Positions 8,979 to 18,489 are shown, counted from the stretch's first letter. The stretch is 64,000 nt of DNA from an uncultured SAR116 cluster alpha proteobacterium (GCA_902528415.1 CABZSR010000007.1:18646-82645); one strand, 5' to 3'. Notes: a model not told the origin generated them from the letters alone. Made by a program: numbers and translations.

Positions 8979-11099
8979 ATGAATTTGACAAATACATTAA
9001 GCACCCAAATTTTTTCTCCAGGAAAACTTAAACCATTTGGTTTGCCAATTGCTATACTAATGTTAATGGTAATGATGGTGATACCCTTGCCTTCTATATT
9101 GCTAGATGTATTTTTCACTACAAACATATTGTTATCATTACTAATATTAATGGTGTCTATACATACTTTTAGACCTTTAGATTTTTCAAGTTTTCCAACA
9201 GTTTTGTTATTTGCAACTATTTTAAGGCTTGGTTTAAATGTTGCTTCGACAAGAATTGTGTTAAGTGCAGGTCATACTGGACCTGACGCAGCAGGTAAAG
9301 TTATAGAAGCTTTTGGAGAATTTGTAATTGCGGGTAACTATGTTGTAGGTATTTTTGTATTTGCAATTCTTATAATTATAAATTTAGTTGTTATTACAAA
9401 AGGTGCTGGGAGAGTTTCAGAAGTTTCTGCTAGATTTACACTAGATGCTATGCCAGGAAAACAAATGGCTATTGATGCTGACTTGAATGCAGGACTTCTA
9501 ACCAGTGAAGAAGCAAAACAAAGGAGAGATGATATTGCTAAAGAAGCTGACTTTTATGGATCAATGGATGGTGCGTCTAAGTTTGTAAAGGGTGACGCTA
9601 TTGCTGGAATTTTAATACTTCTAATTAATATCATCGGGGGCCTAATAATAGGTATAGCACAACATGACCTACCAGTTTCAACGGCTGCAGAGAACTATAT
9701 TATTTTATCAGTTGGTGACGGATTAGTTGCTCAGATACCATCTCTTTTACTAGCAATTGCGACAGCAATCATTGTTACTAGAGTTTCAACCAGTCAAGAC
9801 CTCTCGAAACAAATTGGTTCACAGATAGGCGTTAAGCAAGCGTGGTTACCCAGCGCATGTGTGCTATTTCTTCTTGGTTTAATACCAGGAATGCCAAATA
9901 CTTTGTTCCTAATAGGTTCTGGTTTAACTTTTTTTGTATGGTGGATCTTAAGAAAAAATAATGAAGCTCTGGATGATAATGAAAACATTATCTCTGAAAA
10001 AGATGCTGATGTTAAAAAATCAGATAATAACACAGATCAAAACAATATTTCTTTATCTGAGATTGCTGACAATTCTGCTATTTCGATGCAATTAGGATAT
10101 GGACTAATTCAACTTGTAGACGATGAAAATGATGGTCCTTTAATTGCCCGAATTACTGGAGTAAGAAAACAAATTTCAAAAGAATTAGGTTTTATTATTC
10201 CTCAAGTCAGAATAAGAGACGATTTATCATTAGAATCAAATCATTATAGAATAAGAATTGGGCAAGAAATTGTTGCTGAAGATAAAATTTTTCCACAACT
10301 ACTATTAGCTATTCCAGGAGATAATGCCCAAACTAAAATTGAGGGTACCGATGTTAAAGACCCAAGCTTTAATATGGATGCGACGTGGATTGAAGTTCAT
10401 CAACAGGCAAGAGCTGAAAATTTAGGTTACATGGTTGTAGAACCTGAAGCTGTAATTGCTACTCATCTAAACCAAATTTTGTCCAAACAAGCAGCTGAAC
10501 TACTAGGTCAAGACGATGTTCAAACATTATTAGATAATTTATCACAAACTTCACCCCAATTAGTCGCTTCAACTGTACCAAAACTAGTAACATTGAATAT
10601 TCTTACGACTATTCTTAAAACTTTATTAGCTGAAAAAATGCCCGTAAGTGATCTGAAGCGTATATTAGAAGTATTAGCCTCTCAAAATGTTAAAAATATG
10701 ACAGCAATAGAATTAGCTGAGGCTATTAGACCTTCAATAGCTGGATTATTAATTCAACAAATTGCCCCCTTAAACAGTCCACTTCCAGTAATAACATTTT
10801 CAGCAGATCTTGAGCAAATGATAGTCAATGTAGCAAAACAAACAGGTGCAAATGGTTTAATTCTTGAAGCCAATTTAATACAGAAAATTGTGTCTGCAAT
10901 AAATAATATTATGGAAAAAATGCAAAGTGAAAATAGAAAAGCAGTCATGATTACAGCCCCTGTAATTAGAAGAGATTTATCTCATATGCTCAGACAACAC
11001 ATTCCATCATTGGATGTATTGTCTTTCACAGAATTACCTGACAGTAAAAAAATAGAAGTAGTAGCCAATATTGGTTCTGAGGAAGAAAGTAAAAATTAA
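8979..11099 (+). CDS. flhA: Flagellar export apparatus protein FlhA
   Basis: RLGLNVASTRIVLSAGHTGPDAAGKVIEAFGEFVIAGNYVVG, EVSARFTLDAMPGKQMAIDADLNAGL; ATG at 8979 preceded by AGGAG (the track start at 8964 is a TTG). Confidence 0.97.
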   Translation: MNLTNTLSTQIFSPGKLKPFGLPIAILMLMVMMVIPLPSILLDVFFTTNILLSLLILMVSIHTFRPLDFSSFPTVLLFATILRLGLNVASTRIVLSAGHTGPDAAGKVIEAFGEFVIAGNYVVGIFVFAILIIINLVVITKGAGRVSEVSARFTLDAMPGKQMAIDADLNAGLLTSEEAKQRRDDIAKEADFYGSMDGASKFVKGDAIAGILILLINIIGGLIIGIAQHDLPVSTAAENYIILSVGDGLVAQIPSLLLAIATAIIVTRVSTSQDLSKQIGSQIGVKQAWLPSACVLFLLGLIPGMPNTLFLIGSGLTFFVWWILRKNNEALDDNENIISEKDADVKKSDNNTDQNNISLSEIADNSAISMQLGYGLIQLVDDENDGPLIARITGVRKQISKELGFIIPQVRIRDDLSLESNHYRIRIGQEIVAEDKIFPQLLLAIPGDNAQTKIEGTDVKDPSFNMDATWIEVHQQARAENLGYMVVEPEAVIATHLNQILSKQAAELLGQDDVQTLLDNLSQTSPQLVASTVPKLVTLNILTTILKTLLAEKMPVSDLKRILEVLASQNVKNMTAIELAEAIRPSIAGLLIQQIAPLNSPLPVITFSADLEQMIVNVAKQTGANGLILEANLIQKIVSAINNIMEKMQSENRKAVMITAPVIRRDLSHMLRQHIPSLDVLSFTELPDSKKIEVVANIGSEEESKN

Positions 11100-11113
11100 C
11101 TTTTAGTTAGAAT

Positions 11114-12316
11114 ATGGAGAAAAAAATGACACAACACAAAGTAATTGCGGAAGACAGCCTATCTGCAATGGATAAAATATCTAAAGTACTCGGGAAGGAC
11201 GCAGTTATTTTGAAAACTACTAAGGTTAATGGAAAAATTGAAATATTGGGCTCTAATAACATTGAAGATATTGCTTCCTCGAATGCGAAAAAAATCGTCA
11301 AACAAAAATCAAATTTTAGTCATTTATTTTCAAATCACAATCTTGAACAGAAGATTCAAAATAGGAAAGTTAATAACATACTTGATGAAAAAAAACTAAA
11401 CCAAAACGAACATTTAGAAAATGAAGTTCAATCAAATATTGAAAATTTGAATTCTAAATATGTTGATGTGAAAACGTTCTCTGAATTTACCACTAAAATA
11501 GAAAAACTATTAAAAAATATGGTTGTTTCGGATATCGATGAATTATACCGTTCTGATAATAAGTCTGTAACTATTGAGTTATTAAAAAAAGGGTTTTCAA
11601 AAAGTATAATATCTGAATTTCAAGAACAAAATTTTAATAAAGAAGATGTTGGTGCTGAATTATTATTCTATCATTACCTAGCAAAAAAATTAGTGCTTCC
11701 CTACAAAGACCAAATTGCAGACTCAGAAATTATTTTTGTTAATGGCCCAAGTGGTTCAGGGAAAACAACCTTATGTTCAAAGATCGCTTCACATATTTTA
11801 GATAATAAATTTGTAGCAAATGAAAAGGATAAATTATCAATAGTTAATTTTGCACCAAAATCGTCAAATAATTCTGAACTTGTAAATTTTGGAAGACTAT
11901 TAAATTTAAATGTATCTTCTATTTCTTCTATGGAGGATTTTATTAATTTGATTAGTACTAACCATGATAATAAGAAAATAATAATAGATGTATCACAAGA
12001 GATTATAAATACTTCAGGTTACATACAATATTTAGAAAAACTTACTTTAAATAAAAAATGTTCTAATTTAATAGCGCTTCCTGCAAGTACAAATAAAAGT
12101 ATGATTGAAACTATAATAAGATTTTATAGAGATACTTTTCCTGTAATTGGACTTACAAAATTAGATGAAGCAAATATAAATGCAGAAGAGTTGTCAGTTT
12201 TAGGAGAATTAAATTGTAAAATTGGCATTCTATCTGGATCTAGATCAATAATTGGTTCAATTGCTTTTGCTAAAAGGGAAGTTTTGGCACAATATATGAA
12301 AGATATGAGTATATAG
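11114..12316 (+). CDS. flhF: Flagellar SRP-type GTPase FlhF
   Basis: NGPSGSGKTTLCSKIASHI P-loop, FPVIGLTKLDEA; between flhA and flhG. Confidence 0.88.
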   Translation: MEKKMTQHKVIAEDSLSAMDKISKVLGKDAVILKTTKVNGKIEILGSNNIEDIASSNAKKIVKQKSNFSHLFSNHNLEQKIQNRKVNNILDEKKLNQNEHLENEVQSNIENLNSKYVDVKTFSEFTTKIEKLLKNMVVSDIDELYRSDNKSVTIELLKKGFSKSIISEFQEQNFNKEDVGAELLFYHYLAKKLVLPYKDQIADSEIIFVNGPSGSGKTTLCSKIASHILDNKFVANEKDKLSIVNFAPKSSNNSELVNFGRLLNLNVSSISSMEDFINLISTNHDNKKIIIDVSQEIINTSGYIQYLEKLTLNKKCSNLIALPASTNKSMIETIIRFYRDTFPVIGLTKLDEANINAEELSVLGELNCKIGILSGSRSIIGSIAFAKREVLAQYMKDMSI

Positions 12317-12328
12317 TAAGGATTAATT

Positions 12329-13108
12329 ATGACTACAACAATCGCAATTGCTTCTGGAAAAGGTGGTGTAGGTAAAACCACAATAGCTGTTAATCTTTCT
12401 TTAGCTCTTACCAAACAAAATAAGAATACGCTACTTCTTGACGCCGACTTGGGCATGGCAAATTCTCATATTCTACTGGGAATAAATCCTAAATTCTCAT
12501 TAGAGGATTTCGTGTTAGGGAGCAAATTATTAGATGATGTAATAAAGACTACAAACGATAAGCTAAGATTTGTATCCGGTGGAAGCGCGATTAATCATCT
12601 TTTAAATTTAAGTGATTTAGAAAGGCATAAAATAATACAAAATTTTGGCAATGTTAAAAATAAACCTGAAACTATGATAATTGATGTAGGTGCTGGAGCA
12701 GAATCTTCTTCATTAACTTTTATGGCATCTGCAGATAAAGTTATTGTAGTTATTACGGCTGAACCCACAAGTTTTATTGATGCTTATGGACTAATCAAAA
12801 CCGCTTTTTTAGATCATAAAATGGAAAATTTTGGTGTAATTGTAAATATGGCTCATTCTCAAATACAAGCAAAATTAAATTTTGATAAATTTAGAGCTAT
12901 TACTCAAAAATTTTTAGATGTTAATTTAAAATTTATTGGAGGCGTTTCTTCTTCGCAAAGAATTAAAAACTCAATAATTAGCAGAAAACCAATCATGTCA
13001 GGCAATCCAAATAAAAATCCTGATGTAGAAGCTTTTTTGAACTTAGCAACAAACTTAAATACTTTGGCAACCAATAACACTGGAACAATTAAATTTTTTG
13101 ATAATTGA
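12329..13108 (+). CDS. flhG: MinD-like flagellar number regulator FlhG
   Basis: IAIASGKGGVGKTTIAVNLSLALTKQNKNTLLLDADLGMANSHILLGI. Confidence 0.92.
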   Translation: MTTTIAIASGKGGVGKTTIAVNLSLALTKQNKNTLLLDADLGMANSHILLGINPKFSLEDFVLGSKLLDDVIKTTNDKLRFVSGGSAINHLLNLSDLERHKIIQNFGNVKNKPETMIIDVGAGAESSSLTFMASADKVIVVITAEPTSFIDAYGLIKTAFLDHKMENFGVIVNMAHSQIQAKLNFDKFRAITQKFLDVNLKFIGGVSSSQRIKNSIISRKPIMSGNPNKNPDVEAFLNLATNLNTLATNNTGTIKFFDN

Positions 13109-13132
13109 AATGATTTTATGAAAGTTATTTAA

Positions 13133-13837
13133 ATGAATAGTTATTCTAAAATAATAAAACCAAATATTAATCAATTGATCAGTGATCATACTAATTTGGT
13201 TAAAAAAATTTCATGGCATCTTCATGGACGTGTAAATTCAATAGTTGATATAGAGGATATCATCCAAATTGGAATGCTTGGATTAATATCCGCTGCTCAA
13301 AATTATGTCCCTCAAAAAGATGCTTCTTTTGCTTCTTATGCAAGCATTAGAGTAAAAGGAGAAATTTTAGACTATTTAAGAAAGAGTTCTAATTTAGATA
13401 GAACTACAATTGCAATAAAGAAAAACTCCGAAAAAGCTATAAACAATTTACGTAATAAATTAGGCCGTGAACCATTTCACAATGAAGTTGCAAATGAACT
13501 TGGTATATCTATCGATAAATATTTTGAATGGTCTCACGCATTTGAGGCTAGCATAATAAAAAGTTTGGAAGATTCATATGATGATTATTCAAATTGGTTT
13601 GTTACTAATGAATTAAACCCAGAAGAACAAATTAATGACATAGAACTAAGAAATAATTTAAAAGAAGTTCTGAAAACACTTCAAGGTAAAGAAGCACTTA
13701 TTATACAGCTATATTTTGTTGAAGAGTTAAATATTTATGAAATTGCTGAGATAATGGAGGTATCTACAGGAAGAGTTTCACAAATTAAAACTTTGGCTAT
13801 AAAAAGAATAAGAGAAAATTTACAAAAAGAAAATTAA
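13133..13837 (+). CDS. fliA: Sigma-28 factor FliA
   Basis: DIEDIIQIGMLGLISAAQNY, YASIRVKGEILDYLRKS, ALIIQLYFVEELNIYEIAEIMEVSTGRVSQIKTLAIKRIRENL. Confidence 0.93.
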   Translation: MNSYSKIIKPNINQLISDHTNLVKKISWHLHGRVNSIVDIEDIIQIGMLGLISAAQNYVPQKDASFASYASIRVKGEILDYLRKSSNLDRTTIAIKKNSEKAINNLRNKLGREPFHNEVANELGISIDKYFEWSHAFEASIIKSLEDSYDDYSNWFVTNELNPEEQINDIELRNNLKEVLKTLQGKEALIIQLYFVEELNIYEIAEIMEVSTGRVSQIKTLAIKRIRENLQKEN

Positions 13838-13844
13838 ATCTATA

Positions 13845-14225
13845 ATGCAAAAATTAGAGATGCTTATTAAAACCGTAGACGCGCATTACGACAGCCTACA
13901 CCATATTCAATGTTATTATTTATCATGTAGCCTTCTAAACATAGCTAGAGGAACTTGCAATATGATGATTGTTAAGGAAGCTAGCAATTTTAAAAATAAA
14001 ATAACTATAAAATTTGAAAGAGCAGTTATGTCAGGTTCTATAAAAGTGACAAACGATTTTTTCAATTCATTACAAACTCAGCTATCTGTTAGAAATGAAC
14101 GTCCAGCAAGATTAGAATTGGTTATTAATGATAAATTAAATATTAATAAAAATGGAATTTTATTTCTAGAAGAAGAACTTACTTCAGATATAATTGAATA
14201 TAAATTTTTTATTCCACTTTTATAA
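13845..14225 (+). CDS. Hypothetical protein following fliA
   Basis: 126-aa ORF immediately downstream of fliA, same strand; no family recognised. Confidence 0.65.
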   Translation: MQKLEMLIKTVDAHYDSLHHIQCYYLSCSLLNIARGTCNMMIVKEASNFKNKITIKFERAVMSGSIKVTNDFFNSLQTQLSVRNERPARLELVINDKLNINKNGILFLEEELTSDIIEYKFFIPLL

Positions 14226-14263
14226 AAAATTAGGTGTATTTTATATTTTAATCATTTACGAAA

Positions 14264-15067
14264 TTAACCGTCAATTAATCTTTTTGTTATATCAACTTCA
14301 GTCTGTAGCAGTCTAGAAACACCTGAAAATGCTTGCTGTGTCTTTAGCATTGTTACCATCTCAGAAGTAATATCTACATTTGCTCTTTCTAAGTTGCCTG
14401 CTTCAAGTTTTCCAAAAGCACCATCCATAGGAACACCAAATTTAGGCAAACCTGATTTAGCATTATTTTGAAAGCGATTATTTCCGACAGGTTGTAATCC
14501 CTGATCATTTACAAAAGAAGCCAATACAAAATTTCCAATATCAACTTCTTGATCAAGTCCATATATAGCTGTGATCTTACCTTTTGAACTAACATTTATG
14601 TTAGAAATTATAGAAATACTTTGATCTGTATTTTCTTTTGTTGTTGGAATAACTAAATTTTTTAAAACTCCTTTGTTATCTCCCATAAAACCCATAACAC
14701 TTAATCCGTCGTTAGTAACAACTTCACCATTGGCTTTTATGTTGAATGAACCATCTCTAGTAAAATATGGCTTATCAATTTGATTTCCTTGAACCACAGG
14801 AAAAAAACCTAATCCAATTACTGCTAAATCCAAGGCACCTCCTGTTACCTGCAAAGAACCTTGGCTCATTTGTAAACGTGGATCACTAATATTTACGCCT
14901 TGTCCGGAAAACTTATCCGGATCTGTTGAATTATGAGTTGAGTAAATATGTTCAAAATTTGTACTACTTTTTTTAAAACCTGTACTATTTGCATTTGCTA
15001 TATTGTTAGAAACTATTCCCATTTCTTTTGTGTTAGCATTTAAAGCACTTTTTAGAATTGATAACAT
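14264..15067 (-). CDS. flgF: Flagellar basal-body rod protein FlgF
   Basis: MLSILKSALNANTKEMGIVSNNIANANSTGFKKSSTNFEHIY; C-terminal GNLERANVDITSEMVTMLKTQQAFSGVSRLLQTE; start set at 15067 because 15097 lies within the promoter. Confidence 0.88.
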   Translation of the reverse strand: MLSILKSALNANTKEMGIVSNNIANANSTGFKKSSTNFEHIYSTHNSTDPDKFSGQGVNISDPRLQMSQGSLQVTGGALDLAVIGLGFFPVVQGNQIDKPYFTRDGSFNIKANGEVVTNDGLSVMGFMGDNKGVLKNLVIPTTKENTDQSISIISNINVSSKGKITAIYGLDQEVDIGNFVLASFVNDQGLQPVGNNRFQNNAKSGLPKFGVPMDGAFGKLEAGNLERANVDITSEMVTMLKTQQAFSGVSRLLQTEVDITKRLIDG

Positions 15068-15092
15068 ATTAAATCTCCTATACGTTAATATG

Positions 15093-15108
15093 AGCAAAAT
15101 TTATGCCA
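15093..15108 (-). promoter_or_regulatory. Sigma54-type promoter upstream of flgF
   Basis: Minus-strand TGGCATAAATTTTGCT, 26 nt before the flgF ATG. Confidence 0.75.
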
Positions 15109-15205
15109 TTGACTTTATATTAAATTAAATTTTATAAACATATGGTAGATTTAATCGTAATGTTATTTAGAATTATTTTTATATAAATCTGGAGAATATA
15201 TTAAA

Positions 15206-15604
15206 ATGAGCAAACCCTCTAAAAGTACAGATTTAGTAAAATTTAATAAAAAAAAATCTAACCTCCCAATAAAATTTGATCAAACTGAAGTGAAACAAGC
15301 TCTTGAATTAGTTGATAAAGATTTAATTTTAAAAAATAGAGAAGATGTAAAAAAATATTTACCTGATATATTAGGAAGAGTTTTAGCTAGAATATGGATT
15401 GATAAATCTTTCAAGAATAGTTTTAAGTCAAACCCCAAGGAAGTTTTAAATGATAATGGTGTTTTTTTACCAGACGATATGATACTGGAATTCCAAAAAC
15501 CAAATTCCGATAGGCCTAAAATTATAGTTTATGAAAAAAAAGAAAAATCAAATTTTAAGGTTAGGGTTGTACAGTTACAATTAGTAATGTTAGCAGGCAG
15601 ATAG
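15206..15604 (+). CDS. NHLP / nitrile hydratase alpha-like leader-type small protein
   Basis: LPDILGRVLARIWIDKSFKNSFKSNPKEVLNDNGVFLPDDMILEFQKPNSDRPKIIVYE resembles the nitrile-hydratase-alpha/NHLP pattern; contains no Cys. Confidence 0.6.
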   Translation: MSKPSKSTDLVKFNKKKSNLPIKFDQTEVKQALELVDKDLILKNREDVKKYLPDILGRVLARIWIDKSFKNSFKSNPKEVLNDNGVFLPDDMILEFQKPNSDRPKIIVYEKKEKSNFKVRVVQLQLVMLAGR

Positions 15605-15606
15605 AA

Positions 15607-16242
15607 TTGTTTGACTTTTTAAAAAGTAATTTAAAGTCTATAAGGATTTTAATAAGTTTAATATCATTAAGTTTCAGTGTCTTAGGATCTTCGGTTTATG
15701 GAGCAGAGGATAGAAGCAAAGATATGAAAATTGTTTATAAACTTTTACAGGAGAAAAAGTTTGATGAGGGTATCCAAAAGTTACAGGCTCTTTCAGAAAA
15801 TAATAATATTAGCGCACAACTCCTAATTTCAAAAATTTTTCTTACTGGAGATTTAACACCCCAAGACTTTCAAAATTCTTATTTTTGGGCATCTTCAGCA
15901 TTATTAGGTGGATTAAAAAAATCAGAAAAAATTCTTGAAAAATTAAGTAATTACCTCACAGAAAAACAAATTAATGAAATTAAAGATAAACTTAAAATAT
16001 TTTTAGAAAAAAGAGCTATAAATAACGATAAAAGAGCAATTGTACAAATTGCAAAGCTCTATGAAAATTATTTAGACCCTCCTGACATGATTAATGCATA
16101 CACATGGTATAATATTGCTGTAGCTAAGGGTGTTAAGTCTGCTAAAGCTAAAAGAGACGAAATTTTGAATGAATTAAATGAAAAAGATTTACTTGAAGCT
16201 CAATCTTTATCATTTAAGCTGTTTAAACAAATTAACAATTAA
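15607..16242 (+). CDS. Secreted Sel1/TPR-like repeat protein
   Basis: N-terminal signal segment; AQLLISKIFLTGDLTPQDFQNSYFWASSALLGG and AIVQIAKLYENYLDPPDMINAYTWYNIAVAKGVKSAKAKRDEIL; non-ATG start (TTG) likely. Confidence 0.65.
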   Translation: MFDFLKSNLKSIRILISLISLSFSVLGSSVYGAEDRSKDMKIVYKLLQEKKFDEGIQKLQALSENNNISAQLLISKIFLTGDLTPQDFQNSYFWASSALLGGLKKSEKILEKLSNYLTEKQINEIKDKLKIFLEKRAINNDKRAIVQIAKLYENYLDPPDMINAYTWYNIAVAKGVKSAKAKRDEILNELNEKDLLEAQSLSFKLFKQINN

Positions 16243-16439
16243 TGGAGATATTCATGAAATACAAAGTTCATTGGTTAATTGATGGTCTTATCGAAATAGA
16301 CGCTAATAATACTGATGTAGCTGAAAAAATTATTAAAGAAAAAATTGAATCCTTCGTAGAGAACAATGCGTCTTTCTTTAAAGAAATTGGAGCAAAAGCT
16401 GTACAGGGTCAAGCATATCTCCCAGGAAATGATGAATAA
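16242..16439 (+). CDS. Small hypothetical protein (65 aa)
   Basis: Overlaps preceding stop; ATG and RBS present; MKYKVHWLIDGLIEIDANNTDVAEKIIKEKIESF. Confidence 0.6.
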   Translation: MEIFMKYKVHWLIDGLIEIDANNTDVAEKIIKEKIESFVENNASFFKEIGAKAVQGQAYLPGNDE

Positions 16440-16453
16440 TTGATTGGAGTATT

Positions 16454-16753
16454 ATGATTTTAAATTTTAGGAATAATTTTATTAGTTATTTATTTTTAAC
16501 AATTAGTTTATGTCTTTATTCATCATATTCTTTTTCTAAAGGTAAAATTTATGGTCAATCCAAAACTTTATCTAAAGAATACATTAAATATGAAAACTGT
16601 CGTCTTAAACATACACTAATTAATATGAAAGATGGCCAAAAAGATGGTTATAAATGTATTTATAGAAGACAGGGTAAAGGTAAAGATGTTACAGTTTTTC
16701 AACCATCGCACATTTGTCAAAAGTCTTTTAAGTGTAAAACTGAAAATCAATAA
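16454..16753 (+). CDS. Small secreted Cys-containing hypothetical protein
   Basis: N-terminal hydrophobic signal segment, four Cys in the mature part. Confidence 0.55.
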   Translation: MILNFRNNFISYLFLTISLCLYSSYSFSKGKIYGQSKTLSKEYIKYENCRLKHTLINMKDGQKDGYKCIYRRQGKGKDVTVFQPSHICQKSFKCKTENQ

Positions 16754-16883
16754 ATTATTTGACGTCTACAACATTTTATTAAAGTAATTTGATAAACATA
16801 CAACATATAGTATATATTCTTAATTTTAACAATAAAATCATATATTTATAGTAAAAAACTATATTTTATATTAAAATGAAAAT

Positions 16884-17243
16884 ATGGATAATTATGAAAT
16901 AAATATTTTAAGAAGAGACGGTAACTGGAAAAAAGTTAATCCTAATGATCGCATTATGGATAATTTGGAAAAGAATGATGATAATGAAGTGAAGTCAGTA
17001 AACTCAAAAGATAATAAATTCAAAAATAATTTTCTTTTTTATCTTGATAAGGTTAATTCTATAATTGGTAAATTAGAAGTTTTAGAAAACGAGAAAACTA
17101 GATTAAAAGATCAGCTCAAAAATTATGAACAAGAGTTTTTGAATGAAAAGATTAACACTGAAGATAAAATCAACTCATTGACTAAAGAAAAAGAAATGCT
17201 TGATAAAACCATAAGTGTGATCAAAAATTTAAAAAAAATTTGA
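16884..17243 (+). CDS. Coiled-coil hypothetical protein upstream of ParA-like ATPase
   Basis: Heptad-rich C-terminal half; 13 nt upstream of the parA-like gene. Confidence 0.6.
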   Translation: MDNYEINILRRDGNWKKVNPNDRIMDNLEKNDDNEVKSVNSKDNKFKNNFLFYLDKVNSIIGKLEVLENEKTRLKDQLKNYEQEFLNEKINTEDKINSLTKEKEMLDKTISVIKNLKKI

Positions 17244-17256
17244 TGTGGAGGTGTAG

Positions 17257-18021
17257 ATGGCTACTAATAAGGTTAAGGATGCTAAATCAATTTTCGTTGC
17301 AAATGTTAAAGGTGGTGTTGGGAAGAGCACTTTGTCAATTATGCTTGCTAGAGTTTTAGCTGAAAAAATACCCCCACAAAATATTACCGTTATAGACACA
17401 GATCTCCAAAGAACAGCAACAGAATTTCTAACAAATAGTAATCCTGAAATAAACGTGGAGTTTTTACCTATTACACCAGCTTTTGAAAATACTAACATTT
17501 CTTTAGTTCAGCAGTTTATTAAGCAAAATGAATTCAGACCTGGCCATGTTGTAATTGTTGATACTCCAGCAGGAAGCTCTCAAAGGCTTTGGAACCTTGT
17601 TGCTGAAGGTTATTGTGTTTTAATCCCAACTACGCTTAGCAATGCAGATTTATTCCCTACTGAAAATTTTATAAGAAGTATGGACAAGGTAAAAGCAAGA
17701 TATACAAAATCACACCCACACTTAGTGGTATGTCCAAATAAAATACCATTTGGTCAAAAAGATTTTTCTTTAATGGCCGAAAGACTAAAAAATCATGATG
17801 TTGTAATTGGACCACCCTTGAGAGACTTAGCTAGCGTAAGACATTTTTATAATGGTAAAATGGAAAGTTGGGAAAATAAATCTAATAATAACGCACAATC
17901 TGATTTTAAACAATTTGGGTCTTTTATTGAAAAATATGTTTTAGATGGTGAACTTGACAAAATCTATTTGCAAAAAGAAGGTGCAAAAAATATTATTCCT
18001 TTTGAAAAGGCTAACAATTAA
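17257..18021 (+). CDS. ParA/MinD-family ATPase
   Basis: IFVANVKGGVGKSTLSIMLARVLAE deviant Walker A; VIDTDLQRTATEFL; VVIVDTPAGSS. Confidence 0.85.
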   Translation: MATNKVKDAKSIFVANVKGGVGKSTLSIMLARVLAEKIPPQNITVIDTDLQRTATEFLTNSNPEINVEFLPITPAFENTNISLVQQFIKQNEFRPGHVVIVDTPAGSSQRLWNLVAEGYCVLIPTTLSNADLFPTENFIRSMDKVKARYTKSHPHLVVCPNKIPFGQKDFSLMAERLKNHDVVIGPPLRDLASVRHFYNGKMESWENKSNNNAQSDFKQFGSFIEKYVLDGELDKIYLQKEGAKNIIPFEKANN

Positions 18022-18286
18022 TTTCTAGTCTGTTACCTAATTGTTCTAGCCATTTTTCAGTTGCTACGTAAGATAAAGTAGGTACTTTACCTTTATCTTT
18101 ATTAACGATAATATTTTTAACAAATAAATTCTCTTCAAATTTATTTTCGTTAAGTCTTTCTGAAATATTATCCAAGATTATATCCATATAATTAATTACG
18201 TCATCTTTAAAATTTTGTTTAACTTTGCCGTAATAATAAGTAATAAAAAAATAATAGAAGTGAATATTTTTAAATGAATAATTCAA
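18011..18286 (-). CDS. Hypothetical protein, start uncertain
   Basis: 91-aa ORF convergent with parA-like gene; start overlaps the divergent 71-aa ORF, so an internal start is possible. Confidence 0.4.
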   Translation of the reverse strand: MNYSFKNIHFYYFFITYYYGKVKQNFKDDVINYMDIILDNISERLNENKFEENLFVKNIIVNKDKGKVPTLSYVATEKWLEQLGNRLEINC

Positions 18287-18489
18287 TAAAAAAAGATGGT
18301 CATGAATTAATAAATAAAATTATTTTAATTTTAAATGATTTTGAAAGTTTTGAAAAACCATTTGTTAATGAACAAGGTGATATAATCATAAGAAATAAAA
18401 TAATTAGAAAAAGGAAGAGGGACAAATATATTTTAACAAATGTTTTCAAAAAAATTATTGGTGATGATATAAAAAAAAACAGGGTTTAA
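18274..18489 (+). CDS. Small hypothetical protein (71 aa)
   Basis: ORF only; its stop lies inside the 18471-18500 hairpin. Confidence 0.35.
   Translation: MNNSIKKDGHELINKIILILNDFESFEKPFVNEQGDIIIRNKIIRKRKRDKYILTNVFKKIIGDDIKKNRV

Noticed and set aside
12124-12456. Minus-strand 110-aa ORF
   Set aside because: Spans the flhF-flhG junction antisense to both conserved genes.
15206-15604. Calling this gene a catalytic nitrile hydratase or thiocyanate hydrolase subunit
   Set aside because: There is no Cys, so the metal-binding claw motif is absent; only the leader-like segment matches.
17229-17498. Minus-strand 89-aa ORF
   Set aside because: Antisense to the Walker A region of the ParA-like gene.
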